A stretch of 64,000 nucleotides of DNA. Origin: Peptoclostridium litorale DSM 5388 (GTDB lineage: Bacteria; Bacillota; Clostridia; Peptostreptococcales; Peptostreptococcaceae). The position numbers and the translations under genes are program-made. The notes beneath the pieces were generated by a model. That model did no database searches, was not told where the DNA came from, and saw only the letters and a program-made list of their open reading frames with translations. Location: contig NZ_FSRH01000002.1 in the NCBI RefSeq assembly GCF_900141635.1, positions 186,001 to 250,000 of the forward strand. Direction: 5' to 3'. Positions 17,452-26,834 of the stretch are shown in pieces. Positions within the stretch are counted from its first letter, which is position 1; every line of letters begins with the position of its first letter.

Positions 17452-18690
17452 TCAATCTATAACAGGCATCTCAGTCATATAATCATCATATTCAACATTC
17501 GACTTAAACAGACTCTTTTCTACAGGCATGTCCTCATTCAACCTGAACTTCATCCTTACGCCCTCATCCAACGTCTCGTGGTCACTCGAAACAGTATCTT
17601 CAACAGTCAATGAATATATAGTATCCGCTTCATATACATACTTTGGCTGTACGACAATTGTTTTGTCATTTATTTTTATATCTAACAGCAACTCATTGTA
17701 GAATTCATCTGTAATATGTATACTTCCAGCACTTTTAACCCCTTTGCTGAGTTCTATGCTGAAATTCTTGTCCGAATCATCTATACTCATAGGCTCCCAG
17801 TTGCTGTACTGTATAAGCGCCTTGTCGCAGTTTTGCATAGCATTCATGTAGTCGATAACCCCATATCCATAGTAGTTATCTCGTCCAATGTCTCCGCAGT
17901 CTATTGAAGTCTCCCTTATAACCTGCATTATTTCGTCTGCAGATAAATATGGGCGAAGCTTTTTCAAAATGCCAGCCTGGAATGAAACAAAAGGAGCTGC
18001 ATATGATGTGCCGCCGTGAATCCCATAACTGCCGTCAAGCTCCATTGTAGTTATGTTGTCCGCAGGAGCCATCACATCAATTTGGTCATTGTAATTTGAA
18101 AACCACGATTTCTTGCCGCCCGGCTCTATCCCTCCCACAGAAATTACACAGTCATATGACGCAGGATAGCAGTAGATTGCACTATCGTCATTTCCAGCAG
18201 CAGCAACCACTACTATGTCATTATCCGCCGCCTTTTGAACCGCCGCCTCCAAGCTGGCATAGTCAGTATGGCTTTTTATGCTTATGTTTATGACGTCCAC
18301 ATCTTGAGCTATTGCATGTTCTACTGCTTTCACTATAAATTCCTTTGTACTTTCCCCCTGATCATTCACCGCTTTAAGAGCTAGTATGTCAATATTCACC
18401 CCTGTCATTTTAGAAAGTTCCATGAGTATGCTTGATACCTTTGTTCCATGCCCCAATATATCCGTATAGTCATCGTTGCCATCAACAAAATTATATCCAC
18501 CTGCAATATACTCGCTTGTAATATCATTTTTTACAATCCCCGAATCGATTACAGCAATCTTGATATGAGTGTCAGTTTCATACTCCAAGCCATTGCATTC
18601 CACCTTCTCATATTCCCACTGCGCATATGTAATGCTGCTGGGAAAAATCATAACCACCGCAACAACGCAGCAAATAATCATTTTTCTCAT
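17452..18690 (-). CDS. Secreted subtilisin-like serine protease (S8 family)
   Basis: 412 residues. Signal peptide 1-23 (cleavage near TYA/QW), no obvious propeptide, S8 domain about 40-280 with catalytic D49 (AVIDSG), H81 (GHGTKV), oxyanion N167 and S229 (GGTSYAAP). Residues about 300-395 resemble an Ig-like SbsA/Big_5 domain, often used for surface attachment. It is likely an extracellular protease feeding peptides to an amino-acid-using cell. It is the first gene of the accessory block beside mtaB and is transcribed after the terminator of the DUF817 gene, so separately. Confidence 0.9.
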   Translation of the reverse strand: MRKMIICCVVAVVMIFPSSITYAQWEYEKVECNGLEYETDTHIKIAVIDSGIVKNDITSEYIAGGYNFVDGNDDYTDILGHGTKVSSILMELSKMTGVNIDILALKAVNDQGESTKEFIVKAVEHAIAQDVDVINISIKSHTDYASLEAAVQKAADNDIVVVAAAGNDDSAIYCYPASYDCVISVGGIEPGGKKSWFSNYNDQIDVMAPADNITTMELDGSYGIHGGTSYAAPFVSFQAGILKKLRPYLSADEIMQVIRETSIDCGDIGRDNYYGYGVIDYMNAMQNCDKALIQYSNWEPMSIDDSDKNFSIELSKGVKSAGSIHITDEFYNELLLDIKINDKTIVVQPKYVYEADTIYSLTVEDTVSSDHETLDEGVRMKFRLNEDMPVEKSLFKSNVEYDDYMTEMPVID

Positions 18691-18850
18691 GCTTATTCCT
18701 CCTAAAATTTGGTTTTATATGTATCTTTTATAGTATATACCAATTTCAGGATTGCATTTTATTAAATCATCCATAAATTCAATTTTTTCCAAATCCTCAA
18801 CCAATATATTAATAGCGCAATCTCTAAATATGTATAAACTACACCAAAGC

Positions 18851-18878
18851 AAAAAAGAAAAGACCCAAAGGCCTTTTC
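18851..18878 (-). terminator. Terminator of the DUF2075-DUF5050-DUF817 unit
   Basis: On the minus strand GAAAAGGCC-TTTG-GGTCTTTTC forms a 9-bp stem with one G-T pair and is followed by T6. It ends the three-gene unit before the subtilase gene. Confidence 0.8.
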
Positions 18879-18912
18879 AATATCTAAAAATTATATAATT
18901 TAATTTTGTCAT

Positions 18913-19713
18913 CTAACTGATATTGATCTGCCTGTAGTCGAGGCTCTTTTTTCTCTGTTTGTATTTGAAGTGTTTTAAGTTGACAACTATTACTATGCTT
19001 ATTATCACTAGTAGGAACCATGAGCTTATCTTTCCAATATGTACCATGTGCCACATTTCATCCTGATTGGGATATTTCCACGCTCCAAGAAAAGTCGATA
19101 TGTTCTCCGCAATCCATATGAAAAAACCTATCAGAAAAAATGAAAGTATAACCGGCATATTGTACCTTTGCCGGCCCACCCTGAATTCAACACAGGCTCC
19201 CCTGAAAGCCACAAAAAGACTGAGTATTATTATCCACCTGAGATCCATCATAAAATGATGTGAAAAAAAATTAATATATATTGCCGCTGCGATCGAGTAT
19301 GTAATATGGTTTTCGGGCCAATTCACAAATTTCAAGTCAAAGCGCTTCCAAGCCTGACATACGTAGCTTGCAACGCTGGCATACATGAACCCACTGTACA
19401 GGGGGACTCCCCCTATTTTAGTCAATGCATACTCCGGATAAGCCCAAGAGCCCATGTGAACCTTGAAAATCTCCAGCACAAGCCCAATTAGGTGGAACAG
19501 CGATATTACCTTAAGTTCGTCAACAGTCTCCAGCTTAAAATACACCATTAGAAACTGAACTATGAGACAGGCTATTAGTATGAAGTCATGCCTGTACAAA
19601 AATGGGATATCTATGATTTTCGAAGCCGCAAGTATTATGAATATAGCCGCCGGGAATATGCAAGAGAGAGCCTCTTGAACCCCGAAGCGGATCAGCTGCC
19701 TTAAAAAATGCAT
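18913..19713 (-). CDS. DUF817 family integral membrane protein
   Basis: 266 residues with about eight predicted membrane helices spread from residue 10 to 250. Conserved DUF817 features include GSWAYPE, a His-rich turn FFSHHFMMD and GAWKYPNQ. The function of the family is unknown. It has an ideal AAAGGAGGTAG site and lies 63 bp behind the DUF5050 gene with no terminator between, so it is probably the last gene of that transcript. Confidence 0.82.
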   Translation of the reverse strand: MHFLRQLIRFGVQEALSCIFPAAIFIILAASKIIDIPFLYRHDFILIACLIVQFLMVYFKLETVDELKVISLFHLIGLVLEIFKVHMGSWAYPEYALTKIGGVPLYSGFMYASVASYVCQAWKRFDLKFVNWPENHITYSIAAAIYINFFSHHFMMDLRWIIILSLFVAFRGACVEFRVGRQRYNMPVILSFFLIGFFIWIAENISTFLGAWKYPNQDEMWHMVHIGKISSWFLLVIISIVIVVNLKHFKYKQRKKSLDYRQINIS

Positions 19714-19776
19714 AACTACCTCCTTTAAACCACATCAACAGATTCCATGTGAAACCTTGAATGTTTTCTATCAATA

Positions 19777-21345
19777 TCAATCGACCATGCCAAGATCAAC
19801 TCCGCCGCTTCCATCTTTTCTAATCCTCCTGAGTCTGGGGGCTTCCCTGTCATTTGAGGCATTATAAAAAACCCAGTCCTTCGTGACTCCAATTTCCGAA
19901 AAATCCAGATAGCTTTCAAAGTCCAAAGCCATAACATTACTGCCATCAATGTCCATCTTGTAAAGCCCCTTCGAATCCCATGTCGAATCTTCAGGAGCTT
20001 TCAGTGTATAAAATATCCATTCGCCATCCTTCGAAAATCCGACTATATCTTCACCAGAAAGCTTTTCCATAGTGCCGCTTTCAATCTCCATCCTGTAGAG
20101 ATTGCTCTTTTCATAATCGATATAATATATATATCCGTCCTCCACAACCATGTCTCTCGTATTAACATGTGCAATATACCTTTTTTCACTCCCGTCGATA
20201 TTCATCACTTCGAGATGACCTTGCTCTTCCTCTTCGCCCTTGTAGCTGTAGTATACGCACCCTTCATATACTGTCATGTCGCTAACCTCTTTGTCGCAAA
20301 TCACCTCTTTGTTTTGTCCGTTCACGTCCATTCTATATACTTTACCGCCATCGCTATAATTTATGAAATAAATCCAGTTTCCAATGACGTGCATGTCCAC
20401 AGCATAACCCTTGAACAGCCTGTCTTTGTCACTGCCGTCAATCTTCATTCTCGTTATCTCTTTCTCTTGCTGAAAAAATACCCAGTCCTCCACAATATTA
20501 AGTGAATCTTTCCAAGGTCCAGAAGATTCGTTTATCAAAGTCCTGCTTCGGCTAAAATCCTTGTCTGTTCTATAAACATATGTCTCATTGGCATAAAATA
20601 TGTAGTCGTCTGTTTCAGCTACCACTCCGTAGTTGTTAGCGTTGCTCTGAGTATTCCCTATCTCGCACTCGTCTTTTATGACTATATTCTCAATACTGCT
20701 AAGGCGGTACGATTCATATCTGTCTCCAATTTCTTTAATTATATTCACATCTGAAACTATCGTCTGCAAAAACACCATTGCAACAAGCGCCCCCGCCAAA
20801 TTCCACACTCCCCTTAGCATATACCTGCATTTCGCCTCATTTGCCATTGTGTGCTCAAAATCCGCCTCCATTTCATCATATGAAGGTATTTTCCTGTAGT
20901 CCATTATGTCGAGTGTGAATATGTCTTTGCCAAATGAGCTTTTATTTATTTTGATCCATGCCTTAGAGCCCGCAATGTCAAAATTTACAATGTCGCCTTC
21001 CATTTTACTTTCAAAAGCTATATTATATTTTAACAATATGTCAGAAACAGCCATTTCGATCATTTCCCTGGAAGTGCCGTATGCCGTGATCTCTTTTCTT
21101 CTCCATGTCGAATAAAATCCCCAAGCACCCATCATTCCAATAATAACAGTAAAAACCGCATATGTGGCGCCAAAGCCCGATTCCCTCCATTCAATCATCT
21201 GACTTATCACGGGTATTACTCCAACAAGATACAGATATATCCCGGACTTTTTATATACCCCGTTTGAATTGAGCTTTTCAATCCCGCCAATCAGCATGTC
21301 CACAGCAAAAATGAATACCGTCAGTGCCAAAAGATCTTTTTTCAT
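19777..21345 (-). CDS. Membrane protein with DUF5050 beta-propeller domain
   Basis: 522 residues. Three membrane helices in the first 80 residues, a soluble stretch about 90-170 of unknown kind, a fourth helix near 185-205, then an outer region (about 225-520) of repeated blades with the pattern Y-R-M-x-x-D-G-S, typical of DUF5050 six-bladed-propeller repeats. Such domains bind ligands or proteins; the partner is unknown. It starts 17 bp after the stop of the DUF2075 helicase gene, so the two are co-transcribed. Confidence 0.8.
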   Translation of the reverse strand: MKKDLLALTVFIFAVDMLIGGIEKLNSNGVYKKSGIYLYLVGVIPVISQMIEWRESGFGATYAVFTVIIGMMGAWGFYSTWRRKEITAYGTSREMIEMAVSDILLKYNIAFESKMEGDIVNFDIAGSKAWIKINKSSFGKDIFTLDIMDYRKIPSYDEMEADFEHTMANEAKCRYMLRGVWNLAGALVAMVFLQTIVSDVNIIKEIGDRYESYRLSSIENIVIKDECEIGNTQSNANNYGVVAETDDYIFYANETYVYRTDKDFSRSRTLINESSGPWKDSLNIVEDWVFFQQEKEITRMKIDGSDKDRLFKGYAVDMHVIGNWIYFINYSDGGKVYRMDVNGQNKEVICDKEVSDMTVYEGCVYYSYKGEEEEQGHLEVMNIDGSEKRYIAHVNTRDMVVEDGYIYYIDYEKSNLYRMEIESGTMEKLSGEDIVGFSKDGEWIFYTLKAPEDSTWDSKGLYKMDIDGSNVMALDFESYLDFSEIGVTKDWVFYNASNDREAPRLRRIRKDGSGGVDLGMVD

Positions 21346-21362
21346 GGTCTCTTTCCTTTCCC

Positions 21363-23327
21363 TTATATTTCGCTTATTCCTATTCCCTTTAAATATTCAT
21401 ATGTTTCGTCATAAAATCCAGGCTGTCTTGTGTAGTCATCCGCACATCCATTCGGGATAAAAATCACCATACCCTGCCTTGCCCTGGTCAGCAATACCCT
21501 ATATGCGTTTTTCAGGTACATTTTCGATTCGTCCTTATTTATACTTTGCCAATTGGTCCCTCTGAATTTTTTGAACTGCCATACTCCATCAGCTCTTCTC
21601 AAGTCAGCATCCCACGCAACACATACCCAGTCTAATTCCAGGCCCTGTATATCAAACTCAGTCGCTACATCCTCCAGGTAAAATGACGACCTTACATCTT
21701 CCTTGCAGCTCAAAAACCAGTTCTTAGAGTCAATTTTCGACTTTATGTTCACTCCGTATGGTTTCAGCCTATATGCTCCTGAGCTTGCAACTATTCCTGT
21801 TCTCTCTCCATTCCCCCTTTGATGTAAATTCAGCCAACCCCTTGCCTTGTCAAGACTTCTGGTTACATATATGGGGTATTTTTCATTCACATTGCGGTAT
21901 ATTTCCCCGGCCTTAACTTGGTTTCCATCTAGTATGTTTTTTACCAGGCTCGATACATCCTCGCTCCTAAATGACCTGACTGATGTGCTCAGGTGAAGAG
22001 ATTCTTTTGAAACATAATTTATTCCAGATATGAATTCATTAAACTCCAACCCCTGGGTGTATTCAGAGTCTTTCAGTTCCGAGGATATATAGACGTCCCA
22101 GTGGGGATAATTCTTTCTAAGAGCATTGAACCACTCGCTAAGACCGGCCTCACCCGTGTTGATCTCCTGGCCTCCGCCAATAAGGCATATTATAACAGAC
22201 CAGTCTTCGTGCCTGTCCAAAATGCTTATGAGAAAGTCAGGTTCGGACTTATTAAAATCCGGTATCCCTTTTTTCCTGCTCATAAACTGCGAAGTCTGCT
22301 CTTTTGTCCATGCCCTTTGGGCTTCATCAAAAATTACAACCTTTTCCGCTTGGGGCCTAGAGTCCTTAAGCGCCGCATCCCTAAAATGGTGTATATTTTG
22401 AATGAACGACTTTGCCCTTCTTAATGCGTCTGTTTTTTTAACTTTTTTGCAAGAATGCTCGACCTCGTTTCTAGCTAGCGCCTCTTGCAAAACTTCTACA
22501 AGCGGCCCATTTCCAGATAAAAAGACCGCATGCTCCTCTTGCTCAAAGTCATGCCTTTCATTTGCAATGTTAAGCCCAGCCAGTGTCTTTCCCGCACCGG
22601 GCACCCCGGTCACAAAGCAGATTGATTTTTTGCTGTGCTTCTTTGAGTGTTCAATTATTCCATTGATCTCCCGTGCGGTCTTTCCAAGATTCAGCGCGCC
22701 AGAGTCGGACCTTGAAATCTCTTTAACGCTATGCCCCCTGTAAAGAGCCTGCGCCGCCTCTATGATTGTGGGAGTTGGCTTGTATACCGAATTTTCCCAT
22801 TTGTCAGCCTTTAAATCCCCTCTCTTTTCTTTTTCCGCTATACTCTCCATCTCAGATGCAATATTGTGCCTGTTGCAAAGTAGCGGTTTATACACATCGT
22901 CGCTATACTTTTCATGCCCGTTAGAGTGAGTTTGAGCCTCTGTGGATACCACAACAGGCACTATGCATAAATCATGGCTTTCTTCATGGAAATTTTTAAG
23001 GTCAACCGCATAGTCAAGAACCTGGTCAATGGCATATCTGGTATAACGCGACTCATTGACCTTGAACTCCAGCAAAAATACAATCCCCTTGTAAATGGCA
23101 ACTGTATCAACCCTTTTTCCCATTCTAGGTATTGAGTATTCGAATAGGACATGTGCATTTTCAAGCTTTCCAAACTGTGATTTTAAAATCCTGATTTCAC
23201 TTATCCATGCGTTTCTCTGCAGGTCTTCAAGTGCAAATTCATGATTCCTCGTCAGTTCTCCCAGTATATAGCTTTCTTCATCATGTATGAAATTTTCTAC
23301 ATCTTTTGAATAGTAAGATCTTTGCAT
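21363..23327 (-). CDS. PD-(D/E)XK nuclease-like domain fused to DUF2075 SF1-type helicase
   Basis: 654 residues. The N-terminal part (about 1-135) has a PD-(D/E)XK-like core: D74 (KRVDT), E87 and K89 (LLEFK), and Q102xxxY106 as in RecB-type nucleases. The DUF2075 ATPase/helicase follows: Walker A GVPGAGKT (241-248), Walker B FDEAQRAW (333-340), GGGQEI near 385, TEFDIQGLELD (motif V type) and YRVLLTRARQG (motif VI type) near the C-end. All motifs are intact, so both activities are plausible. It leads a unit with two membrane-protein genes and has its own promoter. A role in DNA processing or phage defence is inference from architecture and neighbourhood. Confidence 0.85.
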   Translation of the reverse strand: MQRSYYSKDVENFIHDEESYILGELTRNHEFALEDLQRNAWISEIRILKSQFGKLENAHVLFEYSIPRMGKRVDTVAIYKGIVFLLEFKVNESRYTRYAIDQVLDYAVDLKNFHEESHDLCIVPVVVSTEAQTHSNGHEKYSDDVYKPLLCNRHNIASEMESIAEKEKRGDLKADKWENSVYKPTPTIIEAAQALYRGHSVKEISRSDSGALNLGKTAREINGIIEHSKKHSKKSICFVTGVPGAGKTLAGLNIANERHDFEQEEHAVFLSGNGPLVEVLQEALARNEVEHSCKKVKKTDALRRAKSFIQNIHHFRDAALKDSRPQAEKVVIFDEAQRAWTKEQTSQFMSRKKGIPDFNKSEPDFLISILDRHEDWSVIICLIGGGQEINTGEAGLSEWFNALRKNYPHWDVYISSELKDSEYTQGLEFNEFISGINYVSKESLHLSTSVRSFRSEDVSSLVKNILDGNQVKAGEIYRNVNEKYPIYVTRSLDKARGWLNLHQRGNGERTGIVASSGAYRLKPYGVNIKSKIDSKNWFLSCKEDVRSSFYLEDVATEFDIQGLELDWVCVAWDADLRRADGVWQFKKFRGTNWQSINKDESKMYLKNAYRVLLTRARQGMVIFIPNGCADDYTRQPGFYDETYEYLKGIGISEI

Positions 23328-23390
23328 AATTCTATTTCCCTTCGTGAAATTTATTATTGCATGAGCAGCTTAAACCGCCCGCTTATATCC

Positions 23391-23419
23391 ATTATATTCC
23401 TTTACCGCCATTCCCTCAA
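23391..23419 (-). promoter_or_regulatory. Promoter of the DUF2075 unit
   Basis: Minus strand TTGAGG and TATAAT with 17-base spacing; the start of transcription would lie about 55 bases before the ATG of the helicase gene. Confidence 0.65.
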
Positions 23420-23496
23420 CCGTCATATCCCACTTCACCCATAAATAGCCATTTTTTACTGTGCATAATACTCAATGCATAGACGTTTGCACCCCA

Positions 23497-23530
23497 TAAA
23501 AAAAGAAAGACCCTGTAAAAAGGATCTTTC
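23497..23530 (-). terminator. Terminator of the cyclophilin gene
   Basis: On the minus strand GAAAGATCC and GGTCTTTC pair around a loop and are followed by T7. It lies 40 bp beyond the stop of the cyclophilin gene, isolating it from the DUF2075 unit. Confidence 0.75.
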
Positions 23531-23569
23531 CATCTAAATATGCATTCGTCACTTTTATTGAATTTTCAC

Positions 23570-24319
23570 TTACTGGATAGCAATGCTTTTCATGATCTGC
23601 TTTTCAGCTGGCTTGCCCATTTGGTCGACCTCCAACGAAGCCATTTTGTCCACAACTTCCATGCCCTCTACGACCTTTCCAAATGCTGCGTATTCACCAT
23701 TCAGATGATGCGCATCCTCTATTACTATGAAAAACTGTGATCCCCCAGAGTCAGGGCTAGCACTTCTCGCCATTGAAACTACGCCCCTTGTGTGCATTAT
23801 AGTGTTTTGAACTCCGTTTTGGGTGAACTCCCCCTTTATTGTATATCCAGGGCCTCCCGTTCCGTTTCCATTAGGATCCCCTCCCTGAACCACAAATCCA
23901 GGAACTATCCTATGGAATGTAAGGCCGTCATAAAACCCTTTTTTAGCAAGGGCTATGAAGTTTTCGACAGTTATCGGCGCTTCTTTTGGATAAAGTTCAA
24001 GCTTTATTGTCTCTCCGCTTTCCATAGTTATAACCGCCACAGGATTTTCCGCCTTTTCCTGCTCCCCCATGTCGTCTATGCTGGCAGTGTTTGTATTCCC
24101 ATCCCAGCCGACTTTCTTTCCAAGGATTTCAGCCACCGATCTGAGGGGAACATAGGTAGTTCCATTGTAGAGTATATTGGAGGATTCGACATCCTGTCCG
24201 TTAACCTTCAAATTCACAGAATCAAATACAACCTCTATGTTTTGAACATTTGAAGCCGCAAAAATAGCGGATGCCATAAGCATAAAAGTCAAAACAACCG
24301 AAACAAAAATTTTCTTCAT
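23570..24319 (-). CDS. Secreted cyclophilin-type prolyl isomerase with copper-amine-oxidase-like N domain
   Basis: 249 residues. Signal peptide 1-21, a copper amine oxidase N-like domain (about 25-85, YVPLRSVAEILGKKVGWDG) often used for wall contact in Clostridia, and a cyclophilin domain (about 93-247) with FHRIVPGFVVQGGDPNG and GGSQFFI. It likely folds exported proteins outside the membrane. It has its own terminator and no operon partner. Confidence 0.9.
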   Translation of the reverse strand: MKKIFVSVVLTFMLMASAIFAASNVQNIEVVFDSVNLKVNGQDVESSNILYNGTTYVPLRSVAEILGKKVGWDGNTNTASIDDMGEQEKAENPVAVITMESGETIKLELYPKEAPITVENFIALAKKGFYDGLTFHRIVPGFVVQGGDPNGNGTGGPGYTIKGEFTQNGVQNTIMHTRGVVSMARSASPDSGGSQFFIVIEDAHHLNGEYAAFGKVVEGMEVVDKMASLEVDQMGKPAEKQIMKSIAIQ

Positions 24320-24425
24320 AAAATGCCTCCCTAAAATGAATGTATCTGGCTGCAGGCAGCGCCTATCAGCTATATATACTTTACCACATCCAGGCGATAT
24401 TTGCCTGATGTTTTCTATGTAAAGC

Positions 24426-25316
24426 CTATTCTCCGCTCTGCTTGTAAGGGACCCTGCTCGACGGAACCACCTCGCTTGCCGACCTTACATTTCCGTCCTG
24501 GTCGTCAAAAAATATATGTGCGTTGAAAGCCCTCAGCACTTCCCTCTTCTCCACTCCTCCCAGGAAAAATGCCTCATCCACCTTGACGCCCCAGTCCCTA
24601 AGCGTGTATATTACCCTCTTGTGAGCGGGGCTGTTTCTCGCCGTCACAATTGCAATGCGTATTAGAGAAGGGTCCTTTTCCTTTATCTTCGAAAGGGTCT
24701 TTATGAGCTTTCCAAAAGGCCCTTCTGGAAGTGCATTTTCCGCATTTTCCCTCTCGTGCCTCAAAAAAGCCTCAAGACCTTCTTTTTGGAATATCTCTTC
24801 CGATTCGTCAGAAAAGACTACCGCGTCCGCGTCAAATGCAATTCTTATCTGGGTCTCGTCCGGCTTGTAGCCTTCGGGCACATCGTAAATCAGCGCCGCT
24901 GCAAACCCACCGTTTACAGCGCTTTGGACGTCTTCCTCGTTCTTCGAAAGGAAAAGGTCAACCTCAAATGCAGACAGATAACTCGATATGTCTGACCCTC
25001 CTATGAAAGCCGCCCTGAAAATCTGAAGACCGTACTCGTCTATGCAGTTGAAAATCCTAAGCCCAGTCTCAGGGCTATTTCTCGACATTACTATCACCTC
25101 TACAATGGGCTCGTCGAACTTCTCATTAAGCTCCAAAAAGGCCTTTATCAGCGGAAAAGCCGTGCCCTTTTCAAGCATTTCGTTTTCATGCTCAACCTGA
25201 TATTTGGTGTACTGCACAAGCCCTGACTTTTCGAATATTTCATTTTCCTTTTCCAGGCAAAACAGCGCCCTTGAAGATATCCCAATAACAAGTTTGTTTT
25301 TAAGGTCATAAGACAT
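24426..25316 (-). CDS. Cytosolic 5'-nucleotidase (NT5C1-type family)
   Basis: 296 residues of the 5'-nucleotidase family best known from animal cytosolic 5'-nucleotidase I and found in some bacteria. The HAD-like motif FDADAVVFSDESE (161-173) carries the catalytic Asp pair, and FFDDQDGN lies near residue 275. It would dephosphorylate nucleoside monophosphates such as AMP or IMP. I use the ATG of MSYDLKN with GGGGGAAGG upstream rather than the longer frame. No close operon partner. Confidence 0.85.
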   Translation of the reverse strand: MSYDLKNKLVIGISSRALFCLEKENEIFEKSGLVQYTKYQVEHENEMLEKGTAFPLIKAFLELNEKFDEPIVEVIVMSRNSPETGLRIFNCIDEYGLQIFRAAFIGGSDISSYLSAFEVDLFLSKNEEDVQSAVNGGFAAALIYDVPEGYKPDETQIRIAFDADAVVFSDESEEIFQKEGLEAFLRHERENAENALPEGPFGKLIKTLSKIKEKDPSLIRIAIVTARNSPAHKRVIYTLRDWGVKVDEAFFLGGVEKREVLRAFNAHIFFDDQDGNVRSASEVVPSSRVPYKQSGE

Positions 25317-25521
25317 AGCCTTCCCCCTTTCCAATTGCAGTCATTCTATTTTCATTATGCAAATCTAGCCTCGCATTTACAGCATCAGTCAACATTCACA
25401 TTAGATCCTAAAAAACCCCTCATATCGGGCCTTTATTCATGACTTTTGTTTCTGATTTAATTTACAAATTCGCCTTGTCCACATCGTAAAACAGGTCTTT
25501 ATCTATTATAGCCCATAAGGG

Positions 25522-25592
25522 AATCCAGAGGAATAAACAGCCGATAGTCTTACAAATTTCAATAAAATCGGCTCACCTATTCCATCTGGATT
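25522..25592. repeat. Palindromic repeat, short form, copy 1
   Basis: A 71-bp element bounded by AATCCAGA and TCTGGATT. The arms continue inward (GGAATA/TATTCC, GCCGAT/ATCGGC), so it can fold into a long hairpin. Copy 2 at 26158 has the same length and about 85 percent visible identity in the same orientation; a longer inverted copy is at 29039. The rest of this 359-bp gap (25317-25675) shows no gene. Confidence 0.85.
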
Positions 25593-25675
25593 TTAGCCTG
25601 CAGTGTAATATGCATTTGTATTATATTGCCTGCCACCTGATTTTTATGACTTTTCTTCCGTTTCATAGACAGTCT

Positions 25676-25885
25676 TTACAATTCTTTTAAGTTAATTATT
25701 ATCTTATCGCAGTTTTTGCACCTATAGCAACTAACTTGCGGATTCACATGTAGTGTCTCTCCTCCAAATACAGTCACTTTTTCAAGAAGCCCTGCATTCT
25801 CTTCATGCCATTTAAATACATATCTTCCCCCATGGATAAAACCTTTTACCATTTCACTTTTACAGTAAGGACATTCTGTTTTCAT
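25676..25885 (-). CDS. Small zinc-ribbon protein (DUF6487-like)
   Basis: 69 residues with two Cys pairs, CPYC (5-8) and CYRCKNC near 53-59, typical of a zinc ribbon like the DUF6487/YgiT-type small proteins. Its function is unknown. It stands alone between two repeat copies, with GGGAGTG upstream of the ATG. Confidence 0.75.
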   Translation of the reverse strand: MKTECPYCKSEMVKGFIHGGRYVFKWHEENAGLLEKVTVFGGETLHVNPQVSCYRCKNCDKIIINLKEL

Positions 25886-26157
25886 TTCCTAAACACTCCC
25901 TTTCATTTCAAGTTAAACCTGTTAATACGTCCACGCCCTTTTTCAAAACAAGAATTATATTCTCCTTACCATTTTCCAATTTTCGAAAAAACAAGTATTC
26001 CTTTTCAATAATTTTACATCATGTGTTAGTCTTTATGTTGATTTTACCCTCAATACTCTTTTTCAAAAACAAAAAAATCCATAAAAATATAGATTTTTCT
26101 CCTTAAATCTTTTTAAGATTTTATTAGTAATTAACTCTTCCATAGCTACACAAGTGA

Positions 26158-26228
26158 AGTCCAGAGGAATAAACGGTCGATAATCTTACAAAATTCAATA
26201 GAATCGGCCTAACTATTCCATCTGGATT
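26158..26228. repeat. Palindromic repeat, short form, copy 2
   Basis: 71 bp, bounded by AGTCCAGA and TCTGGATT, same orientation as copy 1; differences are mostly point changes, some keeping pairing possible. The flanking intergenic region (25886-26284) holds no gene; it contains a small AT palindrome (AAATCTT-TTT-AAGATTT near 26106), also found near copy 3. Confidence 0.85.
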
Positions 26229-26284
26229 CCAGACCTCAGTCTATACTGATATTAGCCGCTTGATTATTATATATCTTTCACACC

Positions 26285-26737
26285 CTACAGATCGCTTTCA
26301 ATAAAAGTTTTTGCAAAACTCTTTGCTTTCTCCATATCCATATCATCTGGATGTCCCTTTGCTATCCCGCCTATGAGTTTAAATATGCTGTATGTGTCAT
26401 ATCCCTTGCACGCAAAGCTGCCTTTAACATTAGCTCCTTTCGACTCTACATAGTCTATAAGAGCTTTATTATATGTCTCTTTCCCCATACCGCTCGTCGA
26501 AAAAACAAATACGTTTTTCCCCTTAATATCTGCATCTTCAATAAGCCTATACAATTTTTCATGGTGCTTCCCATAATATATTCCCGACCCGAAACCAATC
26601 AGATCGTATGTCTCAATCACACCAGCCTCAACTTCATCTGGTCTGCATAATTTTGCCCCTATAGCTTCCGCAATGACCTTCGCAATCTTATAGGTGTTGT
26701 CATGATGAACTGATTCGCAGATAATTAATGCATTCAT
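26285..26737 (-). CDS. Flavodoxin
   Basis: 150 residues, flavodoxin fold. The FMN phosphate loop is at the N-end (CESVHHDNTYKIA, with the usual T/S-rich loop altered), then FGSGIYYGKHHEKLY and VFSTSGMG. It is a low-potential electron carrier or a related quinone/flavin protein. The ATG of MNALII has GGAGGGAT upstream. Single gene, no redox partner beside it. Confidence 0.85.
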   Translation of the reverse strand: MNALIICESVHHDNTYKIAKVIAEAIGAKLCRPDEVEAGVIETYDLIGFGSGIYYGKHHEKLYRLIEDADIKGKNVFVFSTSGMGKETYNKALIDYVESKGANVKGSFACKGYDTYSIFKLIGGIAKGHPDDMDMEKAKSFAKTFIESDL

Positions 26738-26834
26738 ACTTATCCCTCCAGTAATTCTTCTGAATAACATCTCTTAATAACGCTTTTACTATGACTGCAT
26801 ATTCTGTAGGCAGCTTCGTGTAATACTCAAAACT

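Noticed and set aside
17452-18690. Subtilase as fourth member of the DUF2075 operon
   Set aside because: A strong terminator at 18851-18878 and a 222-bp gap separate them.
17452-23327. Prophage
   Set aside because: No integrase, capsid, terminase, portal or lysis genes are seen.
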